From NCBI GenBank assembly GCA_902523615.1, contig CABYZW010000001.1, forward strand, positions 62,001 through 126,000: a stretch of DNA of 64,000 nucleotides, written 5' to 3'. The stretch comes from an uncultured Pelagibacteraceae bacterium (GTDB lineage: Bacteria > Pseudomonadota > Alphaproteobacteria > Pelagibacterales > Pelagibacteraceae). Shown piece after piece: positions 32,848 to 42,303 of this stretch; position 1 is the stretch's first letter; each line of letters starts with the position of its first letter. The notes below the pieces were generated by a model. It was not told the origin of the DNA. It searched no databases and saw nothing but the letters and a program-made list of their open reading frames with translations. The position numbers and the translations under genes are program-made.

Positions 32848-34137
32848 ATGAACAAAGTTTTAAAAAATTCTTGGGCACTTTTTCTAGGAATGAGCTTTAT
32901 AATGATGGCTTATGGTTTCCAAGGTTCTTTACTAGGAGTTAGAGCGGTTCAAGAAGAATTTAGTTTGACTGCAACCGGATTTATGATGTCCGGATATTTT
33001 GTTGGATACTTCATAGGAGCAGCAACTATACCTAATATAATTTCACGAGTTGGTCATATAAGAGTTTTTGCTGCGTTTGCATCGCTAGCATCATTAGTTA
33101 TTTTAATTCATTCAATAATAATTAGTCCATTAATTTGGTTTTTATTAAGAGTACTGACAGGTATAAGTATGGTTTGTATTTATACAGTTGCTGAAAGTTG
33201 GTTGAATGATAGATCAAACAACAAAAATAGAGGTAGCGTGTTATCAATATACATGGTCATTCTTTATGGATCATTAGGTATTGGAATGTTTTTACTTAAT
33301 TTTAGTAGCCCTAAAAATTTTCAACCATTTATTTTAATTTCTGTAATTACTTCATTAGCCTTAATTCCTATTCTTTTGACAAAAAAAAAACCACCTACAT
33401 TTAAAAGAATAAGAGCCATGACATTAAAAGAGCTCTACGACTCTTCTCCTTTTGGAATGGTGAGTTCTTTTTTATATGGAGTTGTCCAATCTGCTTTATT
33501 TACATTACTTGCTGTTTACGCAACTTCAATGAACTTTAAAATTTTAGAAATATCAATTGTAACTTTCTTGTTAGCTATTTCAGGAGCAATAGCTCAATTT
33601 CCTGTAGGAAAAATTTCTGATATTTACGATAGAAGGAAAGTAATAGTTTTTTCTACATTTGGTGCTGCAATATTCTCACTTTTAACAATAATGGTATCTA
33701 GACAAATGTACCTACCAGGTGGTCTTGCAACTAGTAAAACTTGGTTTTATATTTTTTTTGTCTTATTTTCTTTTTGTAGCTTACCAATGTTTTCACTAAT
33801 TTTAGCCCATACTAATGACTATATTTCGAAGGAAAAATTTGTAGCCGCAGGTGCAGGTCTTCAATTTATATTTGGATTTGGAGCTATAAGTGGTCCATTT
33901 CTATGCTCAATAATTATGGATATTATTGGATCAAATGGTTTTTTTATTTTTTTATTTTTTTTTCATTCTTTAATTGGAATTTATGGAATTTATAGAATGA
34001 GAATTAGGCCCACTGTAGATAATCCAGACTCTCAATTTGTTGCGATGCCTCAAACAATTACTCCAGCAGGTATAGAACTCAATCCAACTACAGTACCAAT
34101 TGAAGAGTCTATAAAAGAAGACAAGACATCAATTTAA
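32848..34137 (+). CDS. MFS transporter
   Basis: 12-TM pattern; GYFIGAATIPNIISRVGHIRVFA, FPVGKISDIYDRRKVIVFS. Confidence 0.85.
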   Translation: MNKVLKNSWALFLGMSFIMMAYGFQGSLLGVRAVQEEFSLTATGFMMSGYFVGYFIGAATIPNIISRVGHIRVFAAFASLASLVILIHSIIISPLIWFLLRVLTGISMVCIYTVAESWLNDRSNNKNRGSVLSIYMVILYGSLGIGMFLLNFSSPKNFQPFILISVITSLALIPILLTKKKPPTFKRIRAMTLKELYDSSPFGMVSSFLYGVVQSALFTLLAVYATSMNFKILEISIVTFLLAISGAIAQFPVGKISDIYDRRKVIVFSTFGAAIFSLLTIMVSRQMYLPGGLATSKTWFYIFFVLFSFCSLPMFSLILAHTNDYISKEKFVAAGAGLQFIFGFGAISGPFLCSIIMDIIGSNGFFIFLFFFHSLIGIYGIYRMRIRPTVDNPDSQFVAMPQTITPAGIELNPTTVPIEESIKEDKTSI

Positions 34138-34764
34138 TTGATCTACATATTTAGACATTTTTTGTAAAACTTGTTTTTTTGTTAACCTATCTGTTCTTAT
34201 TAAAATTGAGTCCTTAACTTTAATTAGTGGACTATTTTTTCTTTTTTTATCCATTTGCGTTCTATTATGAAGAGCCGTTTTAACTTTTTTTAAAGAAGTT
34301 TTTTTTTTTAAGTCGATCCATCTTCTGTGAGCAGCCACACTCAGATTACATTTAAAAAAAAAAGCTAAATCATATTTTGGTTTTTTTGCTAAAATTTTAC
34401 TAGCGATATCTCTTCCCTCAACACAAATTTTTTTATTATTTTTAATTATTTTTTTTTGAAATTTATTTACTATATTTCTTATATCTTTATTTTTTGCTAA
34501 ATAAGCAACGTGATTACTTATTTTTTCTGAGTGTAAATGTTGTTTAGCTATATATCTGTAGGTAATTTTTTTAAATTTTTCTTTCAAAAAATGAATAGTA
34601 TCTTTAGGTTCATTTTTAATGATTATTTTGCTTGCATACCTATAAATCAAACCAGAATTAATTAAAAATAGGTCATATTTTCTAGAAATAAGTTTAGCTG
34701 CAGTACTTTTCCCACTGGCGGATTCACCATCACAAGCAATTATTAATTTTTTTAATTTTTTCAC
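34129..34764 (-). CDS. cmk: Cytidylate kinase
   Basis: IACDGESASGKSTAAKLIS, NSGLIYRYAS, VEGRDIASKI, HRRWIDL. Confidence 0.85.
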   Translation of the reverse strand: MKKLKKLIIACDGESASGKSTAAKLISRKYDLFLINSGLIYRYASKIIIKNEPKDTIHFLKEKFKKITYRYIAKQHLHSEKISNHVAYLAKNKDIRNIVNKFQKKIIKNNKKICVEGRDIASKILAKKPKYDLAFFFKCNLSVAAHRRWIDLKKKTSLKKVKTALHNRTQMDKKRKNSPLIKVKDSILIRTDRLTKKQVLQKMSKYVDQLN

Positions 34765-34942
34765 TAAAGTTCTAATAATGTTTTGATTAGATTATTGCAA
34801 AAAAATTATACAAACACCTTAAAATTTAAGTAAATTATCCCCCGTAGGTTGTAACTCAAAATAGTCATCTTCAAAAAAATTTCATACTTATTATTGAATC
34901 ATTCTAGAATCTTTGTTCAAATAGTATTTTATAAAAAATACA

Positions 34943-35671
34943 ATGAAAAAAAAAAACAAATTAAATTCTAAGAAAAAAGTTGGCTTAGCCAAGATAGCAA
35001 CTCTCACAACTAAATCACTTAGTAGTGCATTTACTAATTTTAAAAAAAATCAAGAACTAAAAAAAATTAAAGAGATAAAATTAAAAAAGCTCTTAGAAAA
35101 AAATAATTTCATAAAAGAAAAAAAAGAACTAAAAATATGGGAAGAAAAATTAAAAAAAGAAGATATAAAAATAAGACAAAAAGAAGATGATCTTAAAAAC
35201 CGAGAAAAAGAATTAAAATCAAAAGAAGATTTTCATAAAATTGAAAATGAAAGATTAATTAAGAAGGATGAAAATTTAGTTCTATTGACTAATGATTTAA
35301 GAAATAAAGAAAAAATCATAAAACTTAAAGAGGAAGAACAAAATAGGAAGGACATTGATTTAAAAGCAAGGGAGGAAGAACAAATCAATATAGAGTTAAA
35401 GGAGAAAAGAAAAAGAGATAAAGTTTTGAAAATGATTAGAGAAGAAGAGGAAAAAAAGAGAGAATTAGAGAATATTAAAATAAAGGAGTGGGAAGAAAAA
35501 TTTGATAGGGAACAAAAAGCCAGGGAACACAAAGAAAATTTAAGAGAACAAAGATTAAGACAAAAAGAATTAGAGAAGCTTAGATCATTTGAAGAAAAAC
35601 AAAATCTTATAGATAATAATTATTCCTCCGGACTGGAAAAATTCGACTTTGACAAAACTAAAGAAAATTAA
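34943..35671 (+). CDS. Lysine/glutamate-rich coiled-coil protein of unknown function
   Basis: 242 aa ORF, ATG start, nearly continuous charged coiled-coil composition. Confidence 0.65.
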   Translation: MKKKNKLNSKKKVGLAKIATLTTKSLSSAFTNFKKNQELKKIKEIKLKKLLEKNNFIKEKKELKIWEEKLKKEDIKIRQKEDDLKNREKELKSKEDFHKIENERLIKKDENLVLLTNDLRNKEKIIKLKEEEQNRKDIDLKAREEEQINIELKEKRKRDKVLKMIREEEEKKRELENIKIKEWEEKFDREQKAREHKENLREQRLRQKELEKLRSFEEKQNLIDNNYSSGLEKFDFDKTKEN

Positions 35672-35881
35672 ATAAATTTTTAAAAACTGATAACGAAAAT
35701 TTAAAAGTTTTAAGATACTAATAGTATAACGCCAGAAAATTTTCAAAAAGTTATAATTTTAAGAAACATATCGTACTATTTATTAACGAAAGATTTAATA
35801 AAAGCTATAGAAGTATTCATGATGAAAAATTGAGGAAATTACTAAATATTTAAAATTTTAAAATAAAATCTGAAATATGAT

Positions 35882-36997
35882 TTATTGTTTTGGAAAGTAA
35901 TCTTTCAATTCCCCTTCTCTATGTACATCAGCTGTACTACAATGAAGACCTCCGCCAAAAGCATAAGCATCTCTAAAGTCAATAGGTATTACTTCCATTC
36001 CTATTTTATCTAATTGTTCTGCCTGATATTTTTCACTTTTTTCAACACAAACTGTTTTCTGATCTAAAACTAAAACATTCATTGAAAGCCAAACAGAGGA
36101 GTAACAGAGCGGTGGTGGCTCATTGTGTGCTGGCTGAGCTGCATCAATTATTTCCCAATCATTTTTTTCAAATAATTTTCTTTGTTCTTTAGGAAGTCTT
36201 CTTTGTGGATTATTGATTATAAGTCCTTCTTTAATCGGTGTGAAGGTTGCATCTATATGTATCGGATACGGATCGCCAGGAAAATTTAGTGCGTGAACTC
36301 TATGGTCTTTGAAGTGTTTTTTTAGCCAGTCAATTCCTTTCAAGTTTGTTGTGAAGCCGTGTTGGACAATTAAATCTTTACCAAATCTTAGAACGTCAGC
36401 AGCATCAAAAAGAGGTTCTTCTTCTGTTGTCACAAAAAATTTATCCTCGGTCCATTTTAATCTTTTTTGAATACTTATTTTATCTGATAAATAATCTTTT
36501 CTGTAATCAGCATCTGTTAGTCTGGGTTTTGGAGCAGACTCGTGCCTCATATTAGAGTCTAAATTATAATATTCTTTTAGTAGAGGTCTATAACAAAGAT
36601 ATTCAAACCATCTGCACCTATAGCTCATAGTGGCCTCTAAAATTTCATGTCCCACAGTGAGTAAAACATCTCTAGGTGGCATACACCCAAACATGGTTTT
36701 AGCTTCCCAGTCTGGAGTAGATATTTTTTGATTAAAGTTTATTGGTGTAGGTCTATCTACTTTAATTCCTCGTTTAATTAATATATTAGCAAAATCATCA
36801 AGTAATTGATTTGCTTTATCTACTGTATCTTTTGTTCTCGGTCCAAATTGACCTCTCATATCTGAGTGCTCTGGAACTTTTGCGTCTAAAGCTGGCTCTG
36901 GTGCTGGAATACAAGTGCCATCAGCCCTTCCAATAATTACGTGTTTTAATGGATCCCACTCATTCCAACTACTAACAATAATATTTCTATTTTTCAT
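35882..36997 (-). CDS. Glycine amidinotransferase-like (AGAT/StrB1 family) protein
   Basis: WNEWDPLKHVIIGRADG, DAADVLRFGKDLIVQ, HIDATFTPIKEGLIINNPQRR, FGGGLHCSTADVHREG. Confidence 0.88.
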   Translation of the reverse strand: MKNRNIIVSSWNEWDPLKHVIIGRADGTCIPAPEPALDAKVPEHSDMRGQFGPRTKDTVDKANQLLDDFANILIKRGIKVDRPTPINFNQKISTPDWEAKTMFGCMPPRDVLLTVGHEILEATMSYRCRWFEYLCYRPLLKEYYNLDSNMRHESAPKPRLTDADYRKDYLSDKISIQKRLKWTEDKFFVTTEEEPLFDAADVLRFGKDLIVQHGFTTNLKGIDWLKKHFKDHRVHALNFPGDPYPIHIDATFTPIKEGLIINNPQRRLPKEQRKLFEKNDWEIIDAAQPAHNEPPPLCYSSVWLSMNVLVLDQKTVCVEKSEKYQAEQLDKIGMEVIPIDFRDAYAFGGGLHCSTADVHREGELKDYFPKQ

Positions 36998-37032
36998 GAA
37001 TAAAATTTTATATCATTATAAAATGAGCACTT

Positions 37033-37938
37033 TTAATTTAGTGCAATATATCTCTTATTCCATCTCATAATTAGACTATAGTAAATAAGGGATACAAATA
37101 GAAAAAAACCCCCCACAATAGTATTTGTTGATGGTATTTCGTTGATCCCAAATAATGGAAGCCAAACCCAGAAGATGCCACCAATTACTTCCGTCAAAGA
37201 TAATAAAGTTAATTCAGCTGCTGGAATTGCTTTAGAGCCAATTGAATACAAAATAAGACCTAAACATACCAATACTCCATGTAAAGAAAACATAGAACTA
37301 TTATAGCTTGTTGCAAAAAAGGGCTGTTTTGTAATCAAAATAACTAATGTTGCTATAATAAAGCAAAAAAAACCCGCTATAGCTACAGTGGTGAATTTAG
37401 GAGTTTCTTTTCTCCACCTAAGAGTTACTGAAAATATTGAGAAACCAATTGATGAAGTTAAACCAAATAAAAAACCTATTAAAGAGTTTTTTTCTGTATT
37501 TCCAATAGCCATTATTATTATACCTATTGTAGCAATAATGATCGATACCCAAACATTAATTGAAATTTTTTCTTTCAAAAACAAATAAGCTAATATAGCC
37601 GTGAAAAAAGGCATTGCAGCTAAACATAAAAGTGTAATTGCTGCGCTAGTATTTGTAATAGAATAAATAAAAGAAATCATTGCAATACCAAGCCCAAATC
37701 CCCCTATTACCCCAGACCTACCAATTTTTTTATAATTCTTATAAAAATTAAATCCTTCTTCAAAATATAAATAGAGATTTAGTATTATAAATATTGTTAG
37801 TCCTCTAACAAATATATATTGCCAAGGGACCATGTTAGGATTGTCCATATATCTTACAACTAAAGGACCAAAAGACCAAAGAATGCCAGCAAACAAGACA
37901 ACTGGAATAGCTATTTTGTCATTTTTAAGCTCAATCAT
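37033..37938 (-). CDS. DMT (EamA) superfamily transporter
   Basis: ~10 TM; AAMPFFTAILAYLFLKEKISINVWVSIIIATIGI. Confidence 0.85.
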   Translation of the reverse strand: MIELKNDKIAIPVVLFAGILWSFGPLVVRYMDNPNMVPWQYIFVRGLTIFIILNLYLYFEEGFNFYKNYKKIGRSGVIGGFGLGIAMISFIYSITNTSAAITLLCLAAMPFFTAILAYLFLKEKISINVWVSIIIATIGIIIMAIGNTEKNSLIGFLFGLTSSIGFSIFSVTLRWRKETPKFTTVAIAGFFCFIIATLVILITKQPFFATSYNSSMFSLHGVLVCLGLILYSIGSKAIPAAELTLLSLTEVIGGIFWVWLPLFGINEIPSTNTIVGGFFLFVSLIYYSLIMRWNKRYIALN

Positions 37939-38038
37939 TAATGAATTTTAAATGTTATTAGTTTTAACTACAACAAAAAATTAGATTTTATACAAAAAAT
38001 TTATTCAAAAATTATATATTCTAGGATAATAAATTAGA

Positions 38039-38437
38039 ATGGATTTAGAAATTCTCAAGATTGCTTCCGATAATAATAATAACAGATATATTGAAGATTA
38101 TACGCATCATTCTAAGATGAAAAACTCCCTATGTGGAGATGAGATATTTATCAATTTAGTTATTAAAAAAGATAAAATTATTGATTTTGGATACCAAGGG
38201 AAATCTTGCATTTATTGTCAAGCTTCTGCAAATTTATTATCGAAAATTTCAATAAATAAACCAAAATCAAAAATTAATGAATTGTGTGATGATGCAAAGT
38301 CATTTTTTGAGGGTGACAGTGAGGTTATAAAAAAGAAGTGGAAGCTTATGAACAAATTATTTAATTCTAAAAATAAAATTCGAAAAGAATGTATTTTATT
38401 GCCTTTTAAAACTGTGAAAAAAATTGTATCAATCTAA
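38039..38437 (+). CDS. SufU/IscU-like iron-sulfur scaffold family protein
   Basis: NSLCGDEIFINLVIKKDKIIDFGYQGKSCIYCQASANLLSK ... RKECILLPFKT. Confidence 0.8.
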   Translation: MDLEILKIASDNNNNRYIEDYTHHSKMKNSLCGDEIFINLVIKKDKIIDFGYQGKSCIYCQASANLLSKISINKPKSKINELCDDAKSFFEGDSEVIKKKWKLMNKLFNSKNKIRKECILLPFKTVKKIVSI

Positions 38438-38906
38438 CAATATGGGAAACATTAAAAAGTCTTTTTTTGCAGGTATTTTTTCTGCTTTCACTATAGGAAT
38501 TTTGACAATTTTAACTTACAAAACTGAATTTGGAGTATTCTTAATTGCATCTTTTGGATCATCAATGGTTCTTCTTTATGGATATCCAGAAAGTCCTTTT
38601 GCACAACCAAAAAATATTTTTTTTGGTCATTTGCTTACTGCTGTAGTAGGAATGATATTTTTATACTTGATGCCCTTGCCATTATATATAGTTTTGCCTT
38701 TAGCTGTAGGATTTGGTGTTGGTTTAATGATACTTTTAAATGTAACTCATCCACCAGCTGGTGGAAATCCTATAATAGTAATTATGGGCAGTGTTTCACC
38801 AGACTACTTATTAAATCCCGTAATTTCTGGCTCTATAATCATTCTTCTTTTTGGTATAATAATTAATAGGTTTATCTTAAAAAAAACTTACCCAAATTTA
38901 AAATAA
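38424..38906 (+). CDS. HPP family membrane protein
   Basis: LIASFGSSMVLLYGYPESPFAQPKNIFFGH, NVTHPPAGGNPIIVI. Confidence 0.88.
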   Translation: MYQSNNMGNIKKSFFAGIFSAFTIGILTILTYKTEFGVFLIASFGSSMVLLYGYPESPFAQPKNIFFGHLLTAVVGMIFLYLMPLPLYIVLPLAVGFGVGLMILLNVTHPPAGGNPIIVIMGSVSPDYLLNPVISGSIIILLFGIIINRFILKKTYPNLK

Positions 38907-38974
38907 ATTGTTTGCTAGCAGGCTTAAAATAATGTTAGATATTAAAAATAAATTATAGTAACGCAGGAGAAAAA

Positions 38975-40174
38975 ATGAAAATATTATGTGTATTGTATGA
39001 TGATCCTAAAGGGGGAATGCCAAAATCATATGCACTTTCAGAACTACCAAAGATAGATAAATATCCAGATGGTATGACTTTACCTTCACCTAAAGGAAGA
39101 GATTATACTCCAGGACAATTACTGGGGTGTGTGTCTGGTGAGCTTGGATTAAGAAAATTTTTAGAAAGCAATGGTCATGAGTTAGTAGTGACTAATAGCA
39201 AAGATGGAGATGGATGTGAGGCTGACAAACATATTGTTGATGCTGACATTGTTATTTCTCAACCTTTCTTCCCATATTACTTAACAAAAGAGAGAATTGC
39301 TAAAGCTAAAAATCTAAAAATGGCAATTACTGCAGGTATTGGATCAGATCATGTTGATTTACAAGCTGCGATGGATAATAAAATTGATGTTGTAGAGGTA
39401 ACTTATTGTAACTCTAGATCTGTGGCTGAACACATTGTTATGATGATTGTATCAATGGTAAGAGATTATCATAATCAACACAGAATTGTTAATGAAGGTG
39501 GCTGGAATATTGCTGATGCTGTTCAAAGGTCATATGATGTTGAGGGTATGCATATTGGGACAGTTGCTGCAGGACGTATTGGATTAGACGCCTTAAGAAA
39601 AATGAAACCATTTGATGTTCATTTGCATTATTTTGATAGACATAAACTTCCTGACTCAGTTGAGAAAGAGTTAAATCTTACCTTTCATGAGTCTGTGGAG
39701 TCGATGGTTAAAGTTTGTGATGTAGTAACAATTAATTGTCCTCTACATCCTGAAACAGAGAACTTATTTGATGATGCAATGATAAGTAAAATGAAAAAAG
39801 GTGCTTACATTGTAAATACAGCAAGAGGGAAAATCTGCAACCGAGATGCAATTGCAAAAGCATTAAAGAGTGGTCAGTTAAGTGGTTATGCAGGAGACGT
39901 TTGGTTTCCTCAGCCGGCACCTAATGATCACGCATGGAGAAGTATGCCAAATCATGGCATGACTCCTCATACTTCAGGAACATCTTTAACGGCACAATCA
40001 AGATATGCTGATGGAGTAAGAGAGATACTCGAATGTTTCTTTGATGGTAAAGAGATTAGAAATCAATATTTGATTGTGAAAGATGGTCAGTTGGCAGGTA
40101 TGGGTGCTCACTCTTACAGTAAAGGATCAGCTACTGGTGGATCTGAAGAAGCAGCGAAATATAAGAAAAAATAA
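38975..40174 (+). CDS. NAD-dependent formate dehydrogenase
   Basis: AITAGIGSDHVDLQAA, EVTYCNSRSVAEHIVMMI, NCPLHPETENLFD, VNTARGKICNRDAI, TPHTSGTSLTAQSRYADG; AGGAG upstream of ATG. Confidence 0.93.
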   Translation: MKILCVLYDDPKGGMPKSYALSELPKIDKYPDGMTLPSPKGRDYTPGQLLGCVSGELGLRKFLESNGHELVVTNSKDGDGCEADKHIVDADIVISQPFFPYYLTKERIAKAKNLKMAITAGIGSDHVDLQAAMDNKIDVVEVTYCNSRSVAEHIVMMIVSMVRDYHNQHRIVNEGGWNIADAVQRSYDVEGMHIGTVAAGRIGLDALRKMKPFDVHLHYFDRHKLPDSVEKELNLTFHESVESMVKVCDVVTINCPLHPETENLFDDAMISKMKKGAYIVNTARGKICNRDAIAKALKSGQLSGYAGDVWFPQPAPNDHAWRSMPNHGMTPHTSGTSLTAQSRYADGVREILECFFDGKEIRNQYLIVKDGQLAGMGAHSYSKGSATGGSEEAAKYKKK

Positions 40175-40192
40175 ATAATTCTTTTAATTATT

Positions 40193-40222
40193 AAAGGTAA
40201 GCTACTAAAAGTAGCTACCTTT
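40193..40222 (+). terminator. Strong hairpin downstream of formate dehydrogenase (terminator or mRNA-stabilising stem)
   Basis: AAAGGTA-a-GCTACT AAA AGTAGC-TACCTTT: 13 bp stem with a single bulge, triloop, 18 nt after the stop codon; no long U tract. Confidence 0.55.
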
Positions 40223-40266
40223 AGTAATCTAGACTCAATTCCTAATTTTTGTATAAATTTTTAATC

Positions 40267-40842
40267 ATGAGACTTTTATTATTTATATTTTTGAACTTAA
40301 TAATTACAAATTCAATATTGGCGTCAGAAAAAAGTAAAGCATATTTTGCTGGTGGTTGTTTCTGGTGTATGGAAGAGTCTTTTGAAAAATTAAAAGGTGT
40401 TGAGAAAGTAATTTCAGGATACTCTGGAGGAAAAACTGAAAATCCAACCTATAAAGAAGTCACTTATGGAAATACAGGTCACCTTGAGGTTGTTGAAGTA
40501 ATTTATGATACAAGTATAATAACTTTCGAGGAACTACTAAAAAATTTTTGGGTCAATATAGATCCATTTGATCCTTACGGTCAGTTTTGTGACAAAGGCT
40601 ATAGCTACAGATCTGCAGCTTTTTATACAAATAAAAAGGAAAAAGATTTAATTGAAAAAGATTTTAAAAGGCTAGAAAAAAAATTTAACAAAAAAGTTGT
40701 TACTTATATTAAAGAATTTGAAAAATTTTATATAGCTGAAGATCGTCATCAAGATTATTATCAAGTATATTTTTTAAATTATTTAAAATATAAAAAAGCT
40801 TGTAGAAGAGAAGAGATTTTAAATAGAATTTGGAAAATGTAG
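40267..40842 (+). CDS. msrA: Peptide methionine sulfoxide reductase MsrA with a signal-peptide-like N-terminus
   Basis: AYFAGGCFWCMEESFEKLKGVEKVISGYSGG; hydrophobic N-terminus RLLLFIFLNLIITNSILAS. Confidence 0.92.
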   Translation: MRLLLFIFLNLIITNSILASEKSKAYFAGGCFWCMEESFEKLKGVEKVISGYSGGKTENPTYKEVTYGNTGHLEVVEVIYDTSIITFEELLKNFWVNIDPFDPYGQFCDKGYSYRSAAFYTNKKEKDLIEKDFKRLEKKFNKKVVTYIKEFEKFYIAEDRHQDYYQVYFLNYLKYKKACRREEILNRIWKM

Positions 40843-40848
40843 CAATTT

Positions 40849-42303
40849 ATGAAAAATAATATCAATTGGAATTTTGATAACACATATTCCAAATTGCCTG
40901 AGCCATTTAGAGAAAAAATAAATCCAGTAAAAGTTAAAAATCCTAAACTAATTTTATTAAATAAATCTTTGGCCAAGGATCTAAATTTAGACTTTTCTGA
41001 AGTAAGTCAGTCTGAATTATCAGCCATATTTACAGGAAACGAATTACCAAAAAATAGTAATTCAATAGCACAAGCTTATGCAGGTCATCAATTTGGGCAT
41101 TTTACAATGCTTGGTGATGGTAGAGCAGTTTTGATTGGAGAACATGTATCTAAAAATAATCATAGATACGATATTCAATTTAAAGGCTCGGGAAAAACCG
41201 CTTTTTCAAGAAATGGAGATGGTAGAGCAGCGTTAGGGCCTATGCTTAGAGAATATTTAATAAGTGAAGCAATGCATGCCTTAAATATACCAACGACGCG
41301 AAGTCTTGCGGTCGCAAAAACTGGAGAAAATGTAATTAGAGATACACAATTAGAAGGTGCTATACTCACCAGAGTAGCATCAAGTCATATTAGAGTAGGA
41401 ACTTTTCAGTATATTGCAGCGAGAAATAAAAAAGGTGAGTTAGAGACATTATTTGAATATGTTGTCAAAAGACATTACCTAAAAATTGAAAATTCAAAAA
41501 ATAAAGCTTTAGATCTTTTAAAAGTAGTTTTAGATAAACAGATAGATTTAGTTGTCAATTGGATGAGGGTTGGATTTATTCATGGTGTAATGAATACGGA
41601 TAACATGAGTATAGCTGGTGAGACGATTGACTACGGACCCTGTGCCTTCATTGATATTTATGATCCAAAAACTGTATTTAGTTCAATTGATAAATTAGGA
41701 AGATATGCTTATTGTAATCAGCCGGTTATAACAAAATGGAACCTTTCGAGATTTGCTGAGTGCTTGATACCTTTGATTGATAAAGACCAAGACACAGCTG
41801 TAAAATTAGCAACTGAAATAATCGATACTTTTGAAAAAACATATGAGGAAAAGTGGTTAAATATGATGAGGGCTAAACTAGGCTTACTCGGTACGGATAA
41901 AAAAGATAAGTACCTAATTTTAGACTTACTCACTTGGATGCATCAAAATAAAGTTGATTACACAAATACATTTTGCCACTTGATGAACTTTAAAACTCAA
42001 AAAGATAATATTTATGAAAGTGCTGATTTTAGCAACTGGAAAAAAAGGTGGCAGGAAAGATCATCAATTCATGGTAATTCAAAGGAAAAGCATAAAAAAT
42101 TAATGAGAAGTACAAACCCTCTTTTAATTCCAAGAAATCATATAGTTGAAAATACTCTTAGAGATGCAGATCAAGGAAATTTGGAACCTTTGCTGAACTT
42201 TTTAAAAATCTTAAATAGCCCCTATACTGATCAAAAAGATATCAGTGAATACCAAATATTATCCAGTTCAAATGAAAATTATCAAACTTTTTGTGGAACT
42301 TAA
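40849..42303 (+). CDS. selO: SelO/YdiU-family pseudokinase (protein adenylyltransferase)
   Basis: AYAGHQFGHFTMLGDGRAVLIGE, FKGSGKTAFSRNGDGRAALGPMLREYLISEAMHAL, HGVMNTDNMSIAGETIDYGPCAFID. Confidence 0.95.
   Translation: MKNNINWNFDNTYSKLPEPFREKINPVKVKNPKLILLNKSLAKDLNLDFSEVSQSELSAIFTGNELPKNSNSIAQAYAGHQFGHFTMLGDGRAVLIGEHVSKNNHRYDIQFKGSGKTAFSRNGDGRAALGPMLREYLISEAMHALNIPTTRSLAVAKTGENVIRDTQLEGAILTRVASSHIRVGTFQYIAARNKKGELETLFEYVVKRHYLKIENSKNKALDLLKVVLDKQIDLVVNWMRVGFIHGVMNTDNMSIAGETIDYGPCAFIDIYDPKTVFSSIDKLGRYAYCNQPVITKWNLSRFAECLIPLIDKDQDTAVKLATEIIDTFEKTYEEKWLNMMRAKLGLLGTDKKDKYLILDLLTWMHQNKVDYTNTFCHLMNFKTQKDNIYESADFSNWKKRWQERSSIHGNSKEKHKKLMRSTNPLLIPRNHIVENTLRDADQGNLEPLLNFLKILNSPYTDQKDISEYQILSSSNENYQTFCGT

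Noticed and set aside
35233-35532. Minus-strand ORF antisense to the coiled-coil gene
   Set aside because: Ser/Phe/Leu-rich pattern is the expected antisense of Lys/Glu-rich codons.
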